Assembly: GCA_009763385.1 (NCBI GenBank)
Contig: CM019826.1
Location: forward strand, 64,107,864 to 64,171,863
Source: Coix lacryma-jobi var. lacryma-jobi
Lineage: Eukaryota > Streptophyta > Magnoliopsida > Poales > Poaceae
Length of the DNA: 64,000 bases
Direction: 5' to 3'
Shown in pieces: positions 42,463-52,162 of the stretch (position 1 is its first letter; each line of letters starts with the position of its first letter). The notes under the pieces were generated by a model, which searched no databases, was not told the DNA's origin, and worked only from the letters and a program-made list of their open reading frames with translations. Made by a program: the position numbers and the translations under genes.

Positions 42463-45059
42463 TCAATAAAAAGACATAGGGTGAGCATACGGTCCAACAC
42501 TGGGGTTAGTGAAGTAGGAAGAATACCAGTGTTGGGCCGGCTGCTCAAAAGAACGGTTAGTAGAAAAACCATTCCTAGTGCTCCTACGGGGAAAGTGATC
42601 ACCACGCATAGGGAAACATGGTCCGCTAAGAGAAGAGCGTCCATCGCGATACTCAAAACGCGGTGGAGGGAAACGCTCAACAAAGCCACCGCCACGGGGT
42701 CCATATCCTGCAAAACCAGGATCCCGCCGGGCAACACCTCCTTGACGCCTAGGACCTTGAGGCACTGTACCTCTAGGCCTAGTAGCTCTCCTCTGAACAT
42801 TCGGCCCATGTACATCATGGAAAGGATGGTACATGTCCGCATTATTCATCTCCCTGGCACGGTGCTCCTCTCTCTTGCGCCTAAAGCAGAACTCCCTCAA
42901 GTGTCCATCTCTCCCACAGTGCTCACAATGGTACCTCGCCGCTCTCATAAGGGTTATTGGTACTCACGGTGGTGGGTGTGGATCACTTTGCCCTTCTGTG
43001 GCATAAGCTCCTCTTGGATAGGTGGCATTGTGTCCAGCTTGTTTTTCAGGTGGTTGGGTTTGGGATGCCACATTTTCTTCTTGGGTGGAGCTCTTGGAGG
43101 TTCAACAAACACTCCATCCTTGGTGTTAGGCTTGAGAGGCTCTTTGGGTGGAAGCTTGGTAAGTTTGGGAGTAGTGGTAGAGTTTGGCTTCTCACTCGGG
43201 TTAAGACCACTCGACTCACCAATCTTGCCAAAAGAGGAAACATCAACACCCTGAGCAAAACCTACACCTGGACCTCCAGCAGCACGCTTAAACTGGGCTA
43301 TCATCATCCCAAGCTGCGGCTCACCACAAGACACCCATGACAAGATGGTCCGAAGGTATGTGTTTTCCTCCTCAGTTTGCATCTTGCCATGCTTCACGTT
43401 CGCAATCTCCATCTCCAAGCCCTCGCACAAAGCACACCTAGACAGACAAGTGCTATCTGAGCTGGCCTTCTCAAGAGACACAATCTTGGCATTCTTCTCT
43501 GCCAACTCGGATTGCAAGCCTGAACAAGACTTGCACGCACCCAACAACACGGGTCTAGCCCGGAGCTCATCCACCTCTCCAACCAAAGCAGCATACTTAC
43601 CTCTCAAAGTGAGAAGGTCAGTCATGTGCTTGGTGCACATCTCGCACTCACCCTCCTCAGAAACGACCACGGTGGATCTAGCAAACTCAAGCTCCTTCAC
43701 CGTGTCCTCCCACTTCTGCCTAAACTCCTTTCACTCTCTAGCAGCACGCCTAAGCAGCTTATCTTGACTAAGAAGCACGGCAGTAAGTTTCTCGACCTCA
43801 GCAGAAAGCTCATTGGGGGTCTGAGATACCTGGGAGGTGTCGTCGTCGTCGTCGTCCAGCTGGCTGTCGACCTCCTTGCCGAGGGCCATGGTGCAAAAGC
43901 CCTCGTTGTCGGCGAAGAAGCAGAGGTCGTTCAGCTTGTCCTCGATCCTCTTCTTCTTCTCGGACTCGTCATCGCTTGAGGCAGCGGAGTCGTCATCCGA
44001 GTCATCGACGTCGCTGAGCATGGCGAAGAAAGCACGCTGCTCGGCCTGGGCTTTGTCCAAGTACTTCTTCTTGATGTACTCCTTGTTGAAGCCACCCTTC
44101 CGCTTGTGCTTGGGAGGGGTGTGCTTCTCCTTGTGCCAGCCGGCGTCATACTTGTGCCCACGATCGCCCTTGCCCGCCACTTGCTTGTTCTTCTTGGGGC
44201 AGTCGGCGATGAAGTGGTCCGGGTTGCCACACTCAAAGCACCCAGCGCGTCCTCCTCCACGATGACGGTTCATGCGGTTGTTGTGAAACCGCGAGAACCG
44301 GTTGGCGAGCAAAGCCAACTCGTTGTCTCCCATGAACTCCAACTGCTCCTCTGTGACAGAAAGAAGAGAAGACAAAGCAAAGCCTCAAGAGGGGTTAGCA
44401 GAAGAGCCAGAAAGCAAAGCCATAGACGGGCCAGAAGGATTTTCATAAGAAGCCCTCGTCATGGCGTCAATGTCACTGGACTTGAGCTTACTAAAGAGCT
44501 CGTCACACGTGAGGGTCTCATAGTTAGATGATTCGATGATCGCCTGGACCTTTGAGTCCCACACCGACCGATCGAGAGTATGCAAAAGCTTCAAAGCTCT
44601 CTCGTGATCGTCGAAAAGCAACAGCTCCTTGTTTGCCCTCATCCTGTTGACAATTACCTGAAAGCGAGCGAATAAACTTTCTATGCTCTCGCCAGGCATA
44701 TGTCTAAAGTTCTCATACTCCCGCTTGTGTGACTCGTAGAGACGGGATTTGACTTGAGAGGTTCCCTCATGAAAGCGCATGAGGGTCGCCCAAATCTCAC
44801 GAGCCGTGGGGAGATGAGAAACACGATCAAACTCAGAAACACTCAAGCACGAGAAAAGAGCATTACGGGCTCGGCTATTGGCATCGTGCTCATCGATCTG
44901 AAGCTGAATGACATGAGCAGCCAAGACCACGTAATCTTCCTTGTTGCAAATCTCCCAGACAGAAGCACCCATGCTCTGAAGATAGGCCGACATGCGTATC
45001 TTCCAATACGCATAGTTCGTCCCATCGAAAAATGGCGGTTTGCCCACGCCACGATCCAT
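42463..45059 (-). pseudogene. gag: Sirevirus gag, frameshifted
   Basis: The start at 45059 (MDRGVGKPPFFDGTNYAYWK) lies just after the PBS. The capsid region to 44385 ends at a stop. The next block, 44375-43731, has the first zinc knuckle CFECGNPDHFIADC and an acidic Ser/Asp stretch. The coiled-coil block 43700-42954 has Cys pairs. The last block, 42948-42463, has the second knuckle CEHCGRDGHLREFC and an Arg-rich tail. Breaks near 44385, 43730 and 42950 separate blocks that are continuous in SIRE-3. Confidence 0.9.
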
Positions 45060-45105
45060 GTCGCCTTCGGTGGATCTGGAACCGGCTAAGGTGGAAGATC
45101 CTTAA

Positions 45106-45120
45106 CCTACTCTGATACCA
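45106..45120 (-). other. Primer binding site of SIRE-2
   Basis: The minus strand reads TGGTATCAGAGTAGG two bases inside the 5' LTR, complementary to initiator methionine tRNA. Confidence 0.85.
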
Positions 45121-45122
45121 AT

Positions 45123-47204
45123 TGAAGGACCGAGAATGCAAATAGCAAGGCGACCAGAGGGGGGGTGAATGGGAGCCTCAAAAATTTCTTACGAAACTTC
45201 GACCTTTTGTCCCAAAATCAACCGCTGAAAGCTTCGACCGAAACTGTGATGCCCACGACCCTTGGAAGAGGGTGGATGATCCCTAGGATCACAGCGAGGC
45301 ACCACAAAGCGATAGCAAACCAAACGCAAAAAGCACCGGCACAAGTTCGACCCCTAAAAACCGAGTCCCGAACGTAGATTGAAGGCTACGTCGAGAAATC
45401 TCCAAATACCAATGCTAACAAGTAGCAAAGATACCTAGAGAGGTTTCTTGGTTAACTATAGGATCAAACGAGAAGTCCGAAAACCAAGCGGAAAAGCCGG
45501 GAGAGCAAACGCACTAAACTGGAGGCTTCAGCCAAGCCCCGGACTGTCCGACCCCTCAGTCCCGGACTGTCCGCGCCAGGGGCGGACTGTCCGCGATTCC
45601 CTGGCGGACTGTCCGCCGGCCAAAACCCGAAAACAACAAAGTTGCTGAAGTGTCCCTGGACTGTTCCCGGACTGTCCCCGACCGTGTACTACGGACTGTC
45701 CACCGGTCACTCAAAACCAAAACGGCTGAAGAACACAGCCACTGATCTGGCTCGTCCCCGACACTCGGACTGTCCACCGGTTTGGTGGCAGACTATCCGC
45801 GGCTGACCAGTGAAGGCAATTTTGATCGCCGTTCAATCAAATCTCACCCAAATCGATCCAAATCAAAATCCCTTGATCCCAAACTTGGAGAGGATGATCA
45901 TGAGGTAGTTGGGAGACTATCCCCAAGAAATCATCCGCTCAAAGTAACCCAATCAACGGGAAATCAAAGGGGAAGGTGTATGAACCGAAAAAGCGCCATG
46001 AAAACGAAATCGACCCGATCTACTTGTTCGTGAGAAGTTAGATGAATTCCTTCGGTGGAAATGATCTCCTCACTATAAAGAACAGGTTGATTCAATTGGA
46101 ATTTGAAAAGACGCAGTAGAGAGGGAGATCGAGTGACGGGAAAATCACGGAGAAACGAAGAACGCGAAGAACAAGAACAAAACGTGAATCAAGACATCGA
46201 TCTGCAACCGTGTGGCTACCACACGCTACAATAGTGAGATTACAGTCTCACTTCCTCAAAATCTCCAGTACACAGAAGTATGGTTCTCTGCGGATCTCAG
46301 TAGCGACAGCAGGGGATTGGGAGAGCAGGAAAACCTAGAAGGCAAAGAGCAAATGACTGAGATAATTTGGGAGGTGGGTGTCTCCGCCTAATTATCCTAA
46401 TTCTAATTCCTACTCTACCCCTAATTATTTACAGAGCGAACTAGCCAAACCCTAAGGCTATCCTGAACCAACTCGAAGATAGTGGTGATCCGACGGCCAC
46501 GCCCGCACAACTGGTAGCGTTGCCTCGACGCAACCTCACCGATTGCCGCCACGTGCCGCCACCGCTCTGCTTGTCCTTTTCACGGACTCCGCCCCCCGGT
46601 TTTGTGGCCAAAACCGGGAAACCAGGCCTTCAAGTCCATCCCCTGGTTTTGAGGCCGAAACCGGGAATCCCGCAGTCCATCGCCTGAGTTTTGTGGACCA
46701 AACTCAGAAACCCGCCAACGCCCAGGTTTTGAGGCCCAAACCTGGAAACCGTCCTCAGCCCGAGTTTTATGGCCCAAACTCGGCAAACCCGCAGCACCGA
46801 GGTTTTGTGGCCCAAACCGGGAAACCTTCCACCCGTTGGTTTTTCTGTGGCTCAACCACCAAACCGGAGCTGTAGAGGGGATGCACCGCCCGTGCACCCC
46901 GTCCACCGACACATGCCCCCAGGTCCTGGACCCAAGCAACAACATGTCCCGCAAGTCTTCGCTCGTCGCTGTCCCAGGCTGTCAGCCACCACAACTGATC
47001 CTCAGGCCCCCGGTCCCTCAGTCTAAGCCTCACGTCCGCCCTTCACCGCTCCTGGTTCGTCGGCACGACACGTCTCTACTTGACCTTCACCTTGCCCTCG
47101 ATCACTGTCTCCATACTTGACACCTGCATAACACAAGCCAAAGAACATGCGCATCAAACCCGTTGACAATCACTCGAGACTCGGCATACACCCATGTATC
47201 CGCA
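45123..47204 (-). repeat. SIRE-2 5' LTR
   Basis: About 2.08 kb, pairing with 35583-37646. It is about 18 bases longer overall, mainly from an extra palindromic unit near 45540-45562. Confidence 0.95.
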
Positions 47205-47209
47205 GTACC
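47205..47209 (+). repeat. Target site duplication of SIRE-2, right copy
   Basis: GTACC, identical to 35578-35582. Reading through the ATH-2 frame resumes here. Confidence 0.9.
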
Positions 47210-48446
47210 ACCAGGAGCAAACAAGAAGAAGCTGATCTATGAGAGTAGGATCCACATATGGGATGATCCATATCTATTCATAGTATGCTCTGATGGGTTA
47301 CTCAGAAGATGTGTGTCAGCTGAAGAAGGAATCAAGATCATTGAACGCTGTCACTCTTCACCATATGGAGGACATTATGGGGCATTCCGAACACATGCGA
47401 AGATCTGGCAAAGTGGATTTTTCTGGCCAACTATGTACCAAGACACAAAAGACTTTGTCCGGAGGTGTGGATCATGTCAGAGGCACGATAGCATCAACAC
47501 TAGAGATGTCATGCCACTCACCAACAACCTTCAGATTGAGCTCTTCGATGTCTGGGGAATTGATTACATGGGACCATTCCCTAAATCAAGGAACCATGAG
47601 TACATCCTGGTTGCTGTCGACTACATCTCAAAATGGGTCGAAGCGGTGCCATGCAAGTCTCCTAATGCAAGAAACGCTCAGAGGATGTTTGAGGAGGTGA
47701 TATTTCCAAGATTTGGAGTGCCAAGGATGGTAATTAGTGATGGGGGAACACATTTTATTGACAAAGGCTTTCATAAATATCTGATAAATCATGGGATCCG
47801 TCACAATGTTGCCACTCCCTGTCACCCTCAGACAAGTGGCCAAGCAAAAACGTCGAACAAGCAAATCAAGAATATTCTGCAGAAAACAGCCGACGAGATG
47901 GGAACACAATGGAAAGATAGATTACCCGAAGCATTGTGGGCTTATCGTACTGCCTACAAAACACCACTGGGAATGTCTCCATATCAACTCGTCTATGGGA
48001 AGACTTGTCACTTACCAGTGGTACTAGAATTCAAAGCTCACTGGGCAATCAAAAGATGGAACATGGACTTAGAAGCTGCAGGAGTCAGGAGGAAAATGCA
48101 ACTCTCTGAACTAGATGAATGGCACGAAAGGGCATATCATAACGCAAAGATTTACAAAGAGAGAACAAAGAGGTGGCATGACAAGAGAATCAAGAAGAAG
48201 AGCTTCACTCCGGGAGACAAGGTATTACTCTTTAATTCCAAGGTAAAGTTGTTCGGGCATGGAAAACTACGAAGCAAATGGGAAGGACCTTTCACGGTGG
48301 TAGCCACTTCATCGCATGGAGCTATTACGCTTCAAAATGATGAAGGTACGCTATTTAAGGTAAATGGGCAACGTCTTAAGATTTTTCTAGAACCTGAAAA
48401 GAGTCCTGAAGAGTTGGATGTCATCCAATTCTTTAATATCCCATAG
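47205..48446 (+). pseudogene. pol: Athila integrase, open but severed and lacking catalytic Glu
   Basis: This is the end of ATH-2 pol after SIRE-2. The frame is open for about 414 codons to a stop at 48446. The H2C2 finger is complete (GGHYGAFRTHAKIW, CGSCQRHD). The core has Asp in WGIDYMGPFPKS and Asp in VISDGGTHFID. Where Athila and other gypsy integrases have a Glu after GQV, this copy has Lys (SGQAKTSNKQIK). The C-terminal part has FTPGDKVLLFNSKVKLFGHG and KWEGPFTVV, typical of the lineage. The ORF extends upstream into SIRE-2 LTR only by chance. It is severed from RT by 11.6 kb and probably catalytically dead. Confidence 0.85.
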
Positions 48447-48499
48447 ATTTACACCATCGTCATTTTTCTGATAAGTTTGCACATCGGGGATATATTTTC

Positions 48500-48835
48500 T
48501 GAGTTTAGGATCAAGTTTAAAGACACCACGAGCGACGGACCCACGAGAAGCCACAGGGTGGGACCAACCGGTCTCCTATGGAGACTGACCGGTCTGCCCT
48601 GGAGCCCCCTCGACGTCTGCCTTCTTTCGTTACGTGTCCGGACTCTTACTTGTATCCATTCTGGTAACCTGATCCGCAGCATCGATAACCCTCGTAACGA
48701 ACCTATCATGCCTATCATTCAGCCTCCTCTCCAAGCCACCTCAGCTATAAAACCAGCCCTAGTCCTGCCTCTAGATTCATTGCAGCCTCCTCGCAGAATA
48801 CCAGCAGCAGCAGAGCTCTCCTCCCACCAGCGCTA
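48500..48835 (+). promoter_or_regulatory. Possible internal promoter with LTR U3-like sequence
   Basis: TATAAAA at 48746-48752 lies 90 bases before the ATG of the downstream ORF, with a CAG-rich leader between. The segment 48516-48600 resembles the ATH-2 U3 at 51140-51240: both have AAGACACCACGAG, then GTGGGACC, then paired ACCGGTC motifs, then a C-rich stretch. It looks like a diverged copy of U3. Confidence 0.5.
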
Positions 48836-49479
48836 ATGGCCTCCTATCCAAGGATCGACCTCAATGAGCCCGCCGACGACTCAATGGCTCTTGTCATCGC
48901 CCCATCGAAGGAGCTTGCCGTAACGCCGTCAAAGAAGATCACCCTTGTTGACTCGCCGACACCCGTTGATATGATCCCACCAGAAGAGCCCTCGCCGCAT
49001 CGTCAACAAGCTCTTTACGCTCAAGCGGTGCCGGCAAGAGGACTCCTGACATTCTCCGTCTCCAAGCCGCTCCCGCTTCTTCCTCCTAGGCCCAATGAGA
49101 CACTCGTCGGGCTGAAGACGAACAAGCTTGGGGAACCCATGGTCAAAAAATACATTTCTACAAATCCGCGTCCGCGCATTGATGGAGTTCGTGGTCACCC
49201 TGAGCAGATCAAGGTCACTCCGCCAGTAAAGAGGGCACCCACCACTCCTAATCTCGTGGCTAAACGCAAGAGGACTACCTAGTAAGATCGCCTTGGAGAC
49301 AGGATTGAAGACCTTGAGAGAGATAACTTAGAGCTTAAAAAGAGATACGCTTCTCTAGCTAAGGCTACAAAACAGGCGACTGATGTGCTGAATAAGTATG
49401 TAACTAAACACATTATCCTGAACGCTAAGGTCGTCAGTGTAGCCTCTACACTAGGAAATCTACTCGAGGGAGAGAATTG
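48836..49479 (+). pseudogene. Extra ORF of ATH-2 after integrase (Pro-rich, basic, coiled coil)
   Basis: It is not recognised as env or any known enzyme. ATG 48836 opens 148 codons to TAG at 49280-49282, followed by a second stop TAA. The same frame then continues openly for about 64 codons to TGA at 49477-49479, and that part is a heptad-like helix (DRLGDRIEDLERDNLELKKR), so the stops are probably mutations. The N terminus MASYPRIDLNEP contains a DLN-type motif like plant EAR repression motifs. The middle is Pro-rich, and KRKRTT before the stop could be a nuclear signal. Athila elements often carry an extra ORF at this place. No membrane segment or signal peptide is visible, so envelope function is unlikely. 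Confidence 0.55.
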
Positions 49480-50884
49480 AGAGATAGTTTGTCGATAGTT
49501 TAATAAGGCACTCGTGTTTGCAGAGTCTCGTGTTTGCAGAGTCTCGTTTTTTCAGAGTCATGTTTTGTTAGAAGTTTCGATTAGTTAATTTATTGTGTAA
49601 TAAAAGTGCCTTGAATATCAATAAAGTTTTTTGTTAGAGTTATCTTTTATCTTGTTATTTTGGATATGTGTCTTGTCTCCACATGTTGTGATTAGCAGAA
49701 AACAGGAAATAAGTGTGGGGGAGAAGACGACGACAGAATTACTGAAAACCGATCGCGAAAGTTGCATAGAACAGAAGACATCATCACCGAGATCAGGTAC
49801 CGCGAAGCGGGCCATGGTTGGGCCCTGAGCCCAACCGACCGGTTGGAGGGCCCCACCGGTCGGTTAGGGGTCAGCTCCCCTGACCTCCTCCTTCGTCCAC
49901 GGTTCGGTATGCAATTACTACACTCTATTTTTCGATGTTTAAACTTCTGTTCGAATTAAAAATATATTCTCATCAATAACATACAATCCATAAACTGTAA
50001 TTAAAAAGGAAAGATTATTTTGACATGCTCATGGTATAGAATCTCACAACACCTTTTCTGAAAAGACCTGTTTTAATAAAAACTTGAAGGAACCCATATC
50101 ACTTAGAGTTGTTGTGGAAAATGATAGAAGAATAATGAGAACTCAATTCTTAAAAGTATGAGCATTGGAGAATTTTACTTGCAAAGTTAAAAAAGAGATT
50201 AGCAACACTTCTCCTTTGTAGTAAATAGATCTCCTGCCAAAGTTATTCAAAATCAATCATTGCCTATTTTAATACTGAGTTCTTTGTTGAGAAATTTATT
50301 ATGCTCTAAGATCGAGATTCTTACAAATAAAGAAAGATTCACTCTTCCGAAGTAGTATTGTATTAGACGCATGGGCTATGCAAAAGTACGAAAAATGAGG
50401 AAAGAAAAATGGACAAGTGTCCGACACACCTCAGAAGAAAAAAAAGAAAGAGAGAAGAGAAGTATTATGATAAAAATATGAAAAAGAGAAAAAGAAGATA
50501 GCCCATGGTCCCTCTATTTACAATATGCCAGCAAGAGTGACAAAGTTTAAAAAGATTAATATCTTGATCTAAGAGTATAGTATTTTTCTCCATTGACTTA
50601 GTAAGATAAAACTGCTCTACATAAATAAAATGCTTTGGTAAGGAATTGAAGTGCTACAAAAGGAGAAGGAAAGCTATGACTTGTTTCGAAAAAAAATTCA
50701 AAAACTCCAATGTCTTGTGCTAAAAGAAAAGGGTGATTTGTTTCAACTATTCTATTCTCCAACTACTCAAAGTTTTTATAAACACACTTGAATCTCACAA
50801 TACAGGTATGAATAGAAAGGTTTAATGCTTGATATCTTATCCTACAGTCATGATCCAACCTTTTATCGAGGACGAGTAAAAGTC
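49480..50884 (+). other. 3' non-coding region of ATH-2
   Basis: No gene is supported. It contains two or three copies of GTGTTTGCAGAGTCTCGT (49513-49560) and a paired ACCGGTCGGTT-type inverted repeat at about 49835-49870. It is AT-rich thereafter, with a hairpin at 50860-50882 just before the PPT. Confidence 0.5.
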
Positions 50885-50900
50885 TAAGTGTGGGGGAGTT
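50885..50900 (+). other. Polypurine tract of ATH-2
   Basis: TAAGTGTGGGGGAGTT directly before the LTR start TGTTGACAC. Confidence 0.8.
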
Positions 50901-52162
50901 TGTTGACACTAATTAACTCTTATTATTAAAGGTCAATTAAACATGAAAATGGATAAATATGTAAACTCCACCTTAGTATAGGGATTAAAACTAATAAATT
51001 CCACGAGTTTTAGTGAATTGTGAATCTGCAGGGATTAAACCTGGAAACAGCCCTCGATTGCTTCCCCTAGAAGGAAACCGACGGGAGATAATGCATTTGT
51101 CAAGTCATTGAATCTTCCAGAAGACTCTAGAGGACACCTGAAGACACCACGAGGTGGGGCACCCCGAGCCACTTCCAGGTGGGACCGACCGGTCCCTGGG
51201 TCCCACCGGTCGGTCCCCCCAGGGCACCGGCGGCCTCCCCCTTCTGGAATCTTCTTCCACCGCCTTTGAGGATCAATCTCAGCCCTACGTGAAGTCGGTT
51301 TGATCCAACGGTCGCGGTTGATCCCTCAGGGCTATATAAACAGACACCCGAGCCCCAGGCCAGATAGAAGGTCCCTCTTCAGAAGACTACGCTTCATTTA
51401 GAAACCTTAGAAGAGACTTCAGGAGTCAGCTTTCAAATAGAAGACTAGATACCCCTCTAGTAGGATTAGAACCTAGTCTTATACTAGAACTAGAAGAGAG
51501 AGAAAGAGAGAGAGAGGAAGAGATCAAGAAGGAGCTCCGGCCTGTCGGATCAACTTCTTCATCTTGTACCTGTGGATTCAAGTTCTTCGTCAACTTGCTT
51601 CAATGATTGTTTCGGTAATCAAACATCTATATTTAAGTTTGAGCTATTGTTCTTATTATTCTTAAGGTTTATGACTCTTCTTTTGAGTACTTTAATTCTA
51701 GTCGCTCTAGAGTTAGAGTAGTTGGATAGTGTAAGCGTGGTGCTTAGACTTGATAGCTCATAATTGCCTCCTATAACGCCGGTAGTAGTGGTTGTTCGCA
51801 AGGGTGACACTTATAGCCTTGTTGATTCTTCTATAGTCCACTTACCCGTGTGTAGGCTCGGTAGGATTATACATTTGCATAAAAGAATCATACTCTGTTT
51901 GTGACCTTTTATGGCAACTTCCCCACTTAGAATAATATAAACATATCACTCTTAAGTTGGATTTAGATAAACTTAGTGATCCCCTCTATGCTTTTAGCTT
52001 CTCCGTCCTTGTTAGCTACTCAGGGGTTATACTCTTTGAGACATAACACTATCCGTTCCTTTGGGTTCGATATTAAAACTGGGTTACTCCGGTGAAGTGC
52101 TACATCGGTAGATTTTATCTGTGCGCTTGCGGATAAAGTAGAGTGTGCGTTAATTTATACCA
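50901..52162 (+). repeat. ATH-2 3' LTR, full length
   Basis: 1262 bases, from TGTTGACACTAATTAACTC to TTAATTTATACCA. U3 has the paired ACCGGTC palindromes (about 51180-51220). A TATA box is at 51333-51340. The last 191 bases pair with 32078-32268. Confidence 0.9.
51333..51340 (+). promoter_or_regulatory. TATA box of ATH-2 LTR
   Basis: GGGCTATATAAACAGAC, a strong plant TATA box, with the leader starting near 51365. Confidence 0.7.

Larger units (their letters stand above)
35583..47204 (-). mobile_element. SIRE-2: complete Sirevirus, coding regions decayed
   Basis: A complete minus-strand element of about 11.6 kb between perfect 5-bp duplications: 3' LTR 35583-37646, non-coding region with several purine tracts, pol 39259-42448, gag 42463-45059, PBS, 5' LTR 45123-47204. 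Its LTR motif family (CGGACTGTCCG) differs from SIRE-1 and SIRE-3. The two LTRs differ at many sites and by one extra motif unit, so the insertion is not recent. Confidence 0.95.
32078..52162 (+). mobile_element. ATH-2: Athila-type Ty3-gypsy element, interrupted by SIRE-2
   Basis: Plus-strand element: remnant of 5' LTR (32078-32268), Asp-tRNA PBS, gag, protease, RT and RNase H (to 35582), then SIRE-2 (35583-47204), then integrase (47205-48446), a coiled-coil ORF (48836-49479), PPT and full 3' LTR (50901-52162). The RT style and PBS fit the Athila lineage. Stops and frameshifts show it is old. Its own left part was lost with the CHR-1 insertion and a later deletion. Confidence 0.9.

Noticed and set aside
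41027..43254. Plus-strand frames of 226 and 257 codons within SIRE-2
   Set aside because: They are antisense to clear gag and pol coding sequence.
47163..47204. Upstream extension of the Athila integrase ORF into the Sirevirus LTR
   Set aside because: It is chance read-through across an insertion boundary proven by the target duplication.
48836..49479. Envelope-like protein of Athila
   Set aside because: No signal peptide, membrane segment or Cys-rich ectodomain is visible; the sequence is basic, Pro-rich and coiled coil.
49825..49875. Possible rho-independent type terminator at the paired ACCGGT repeat
   Set aside because: The genome is a plant nuclear one; the repeat fits the element's other palindromes better.
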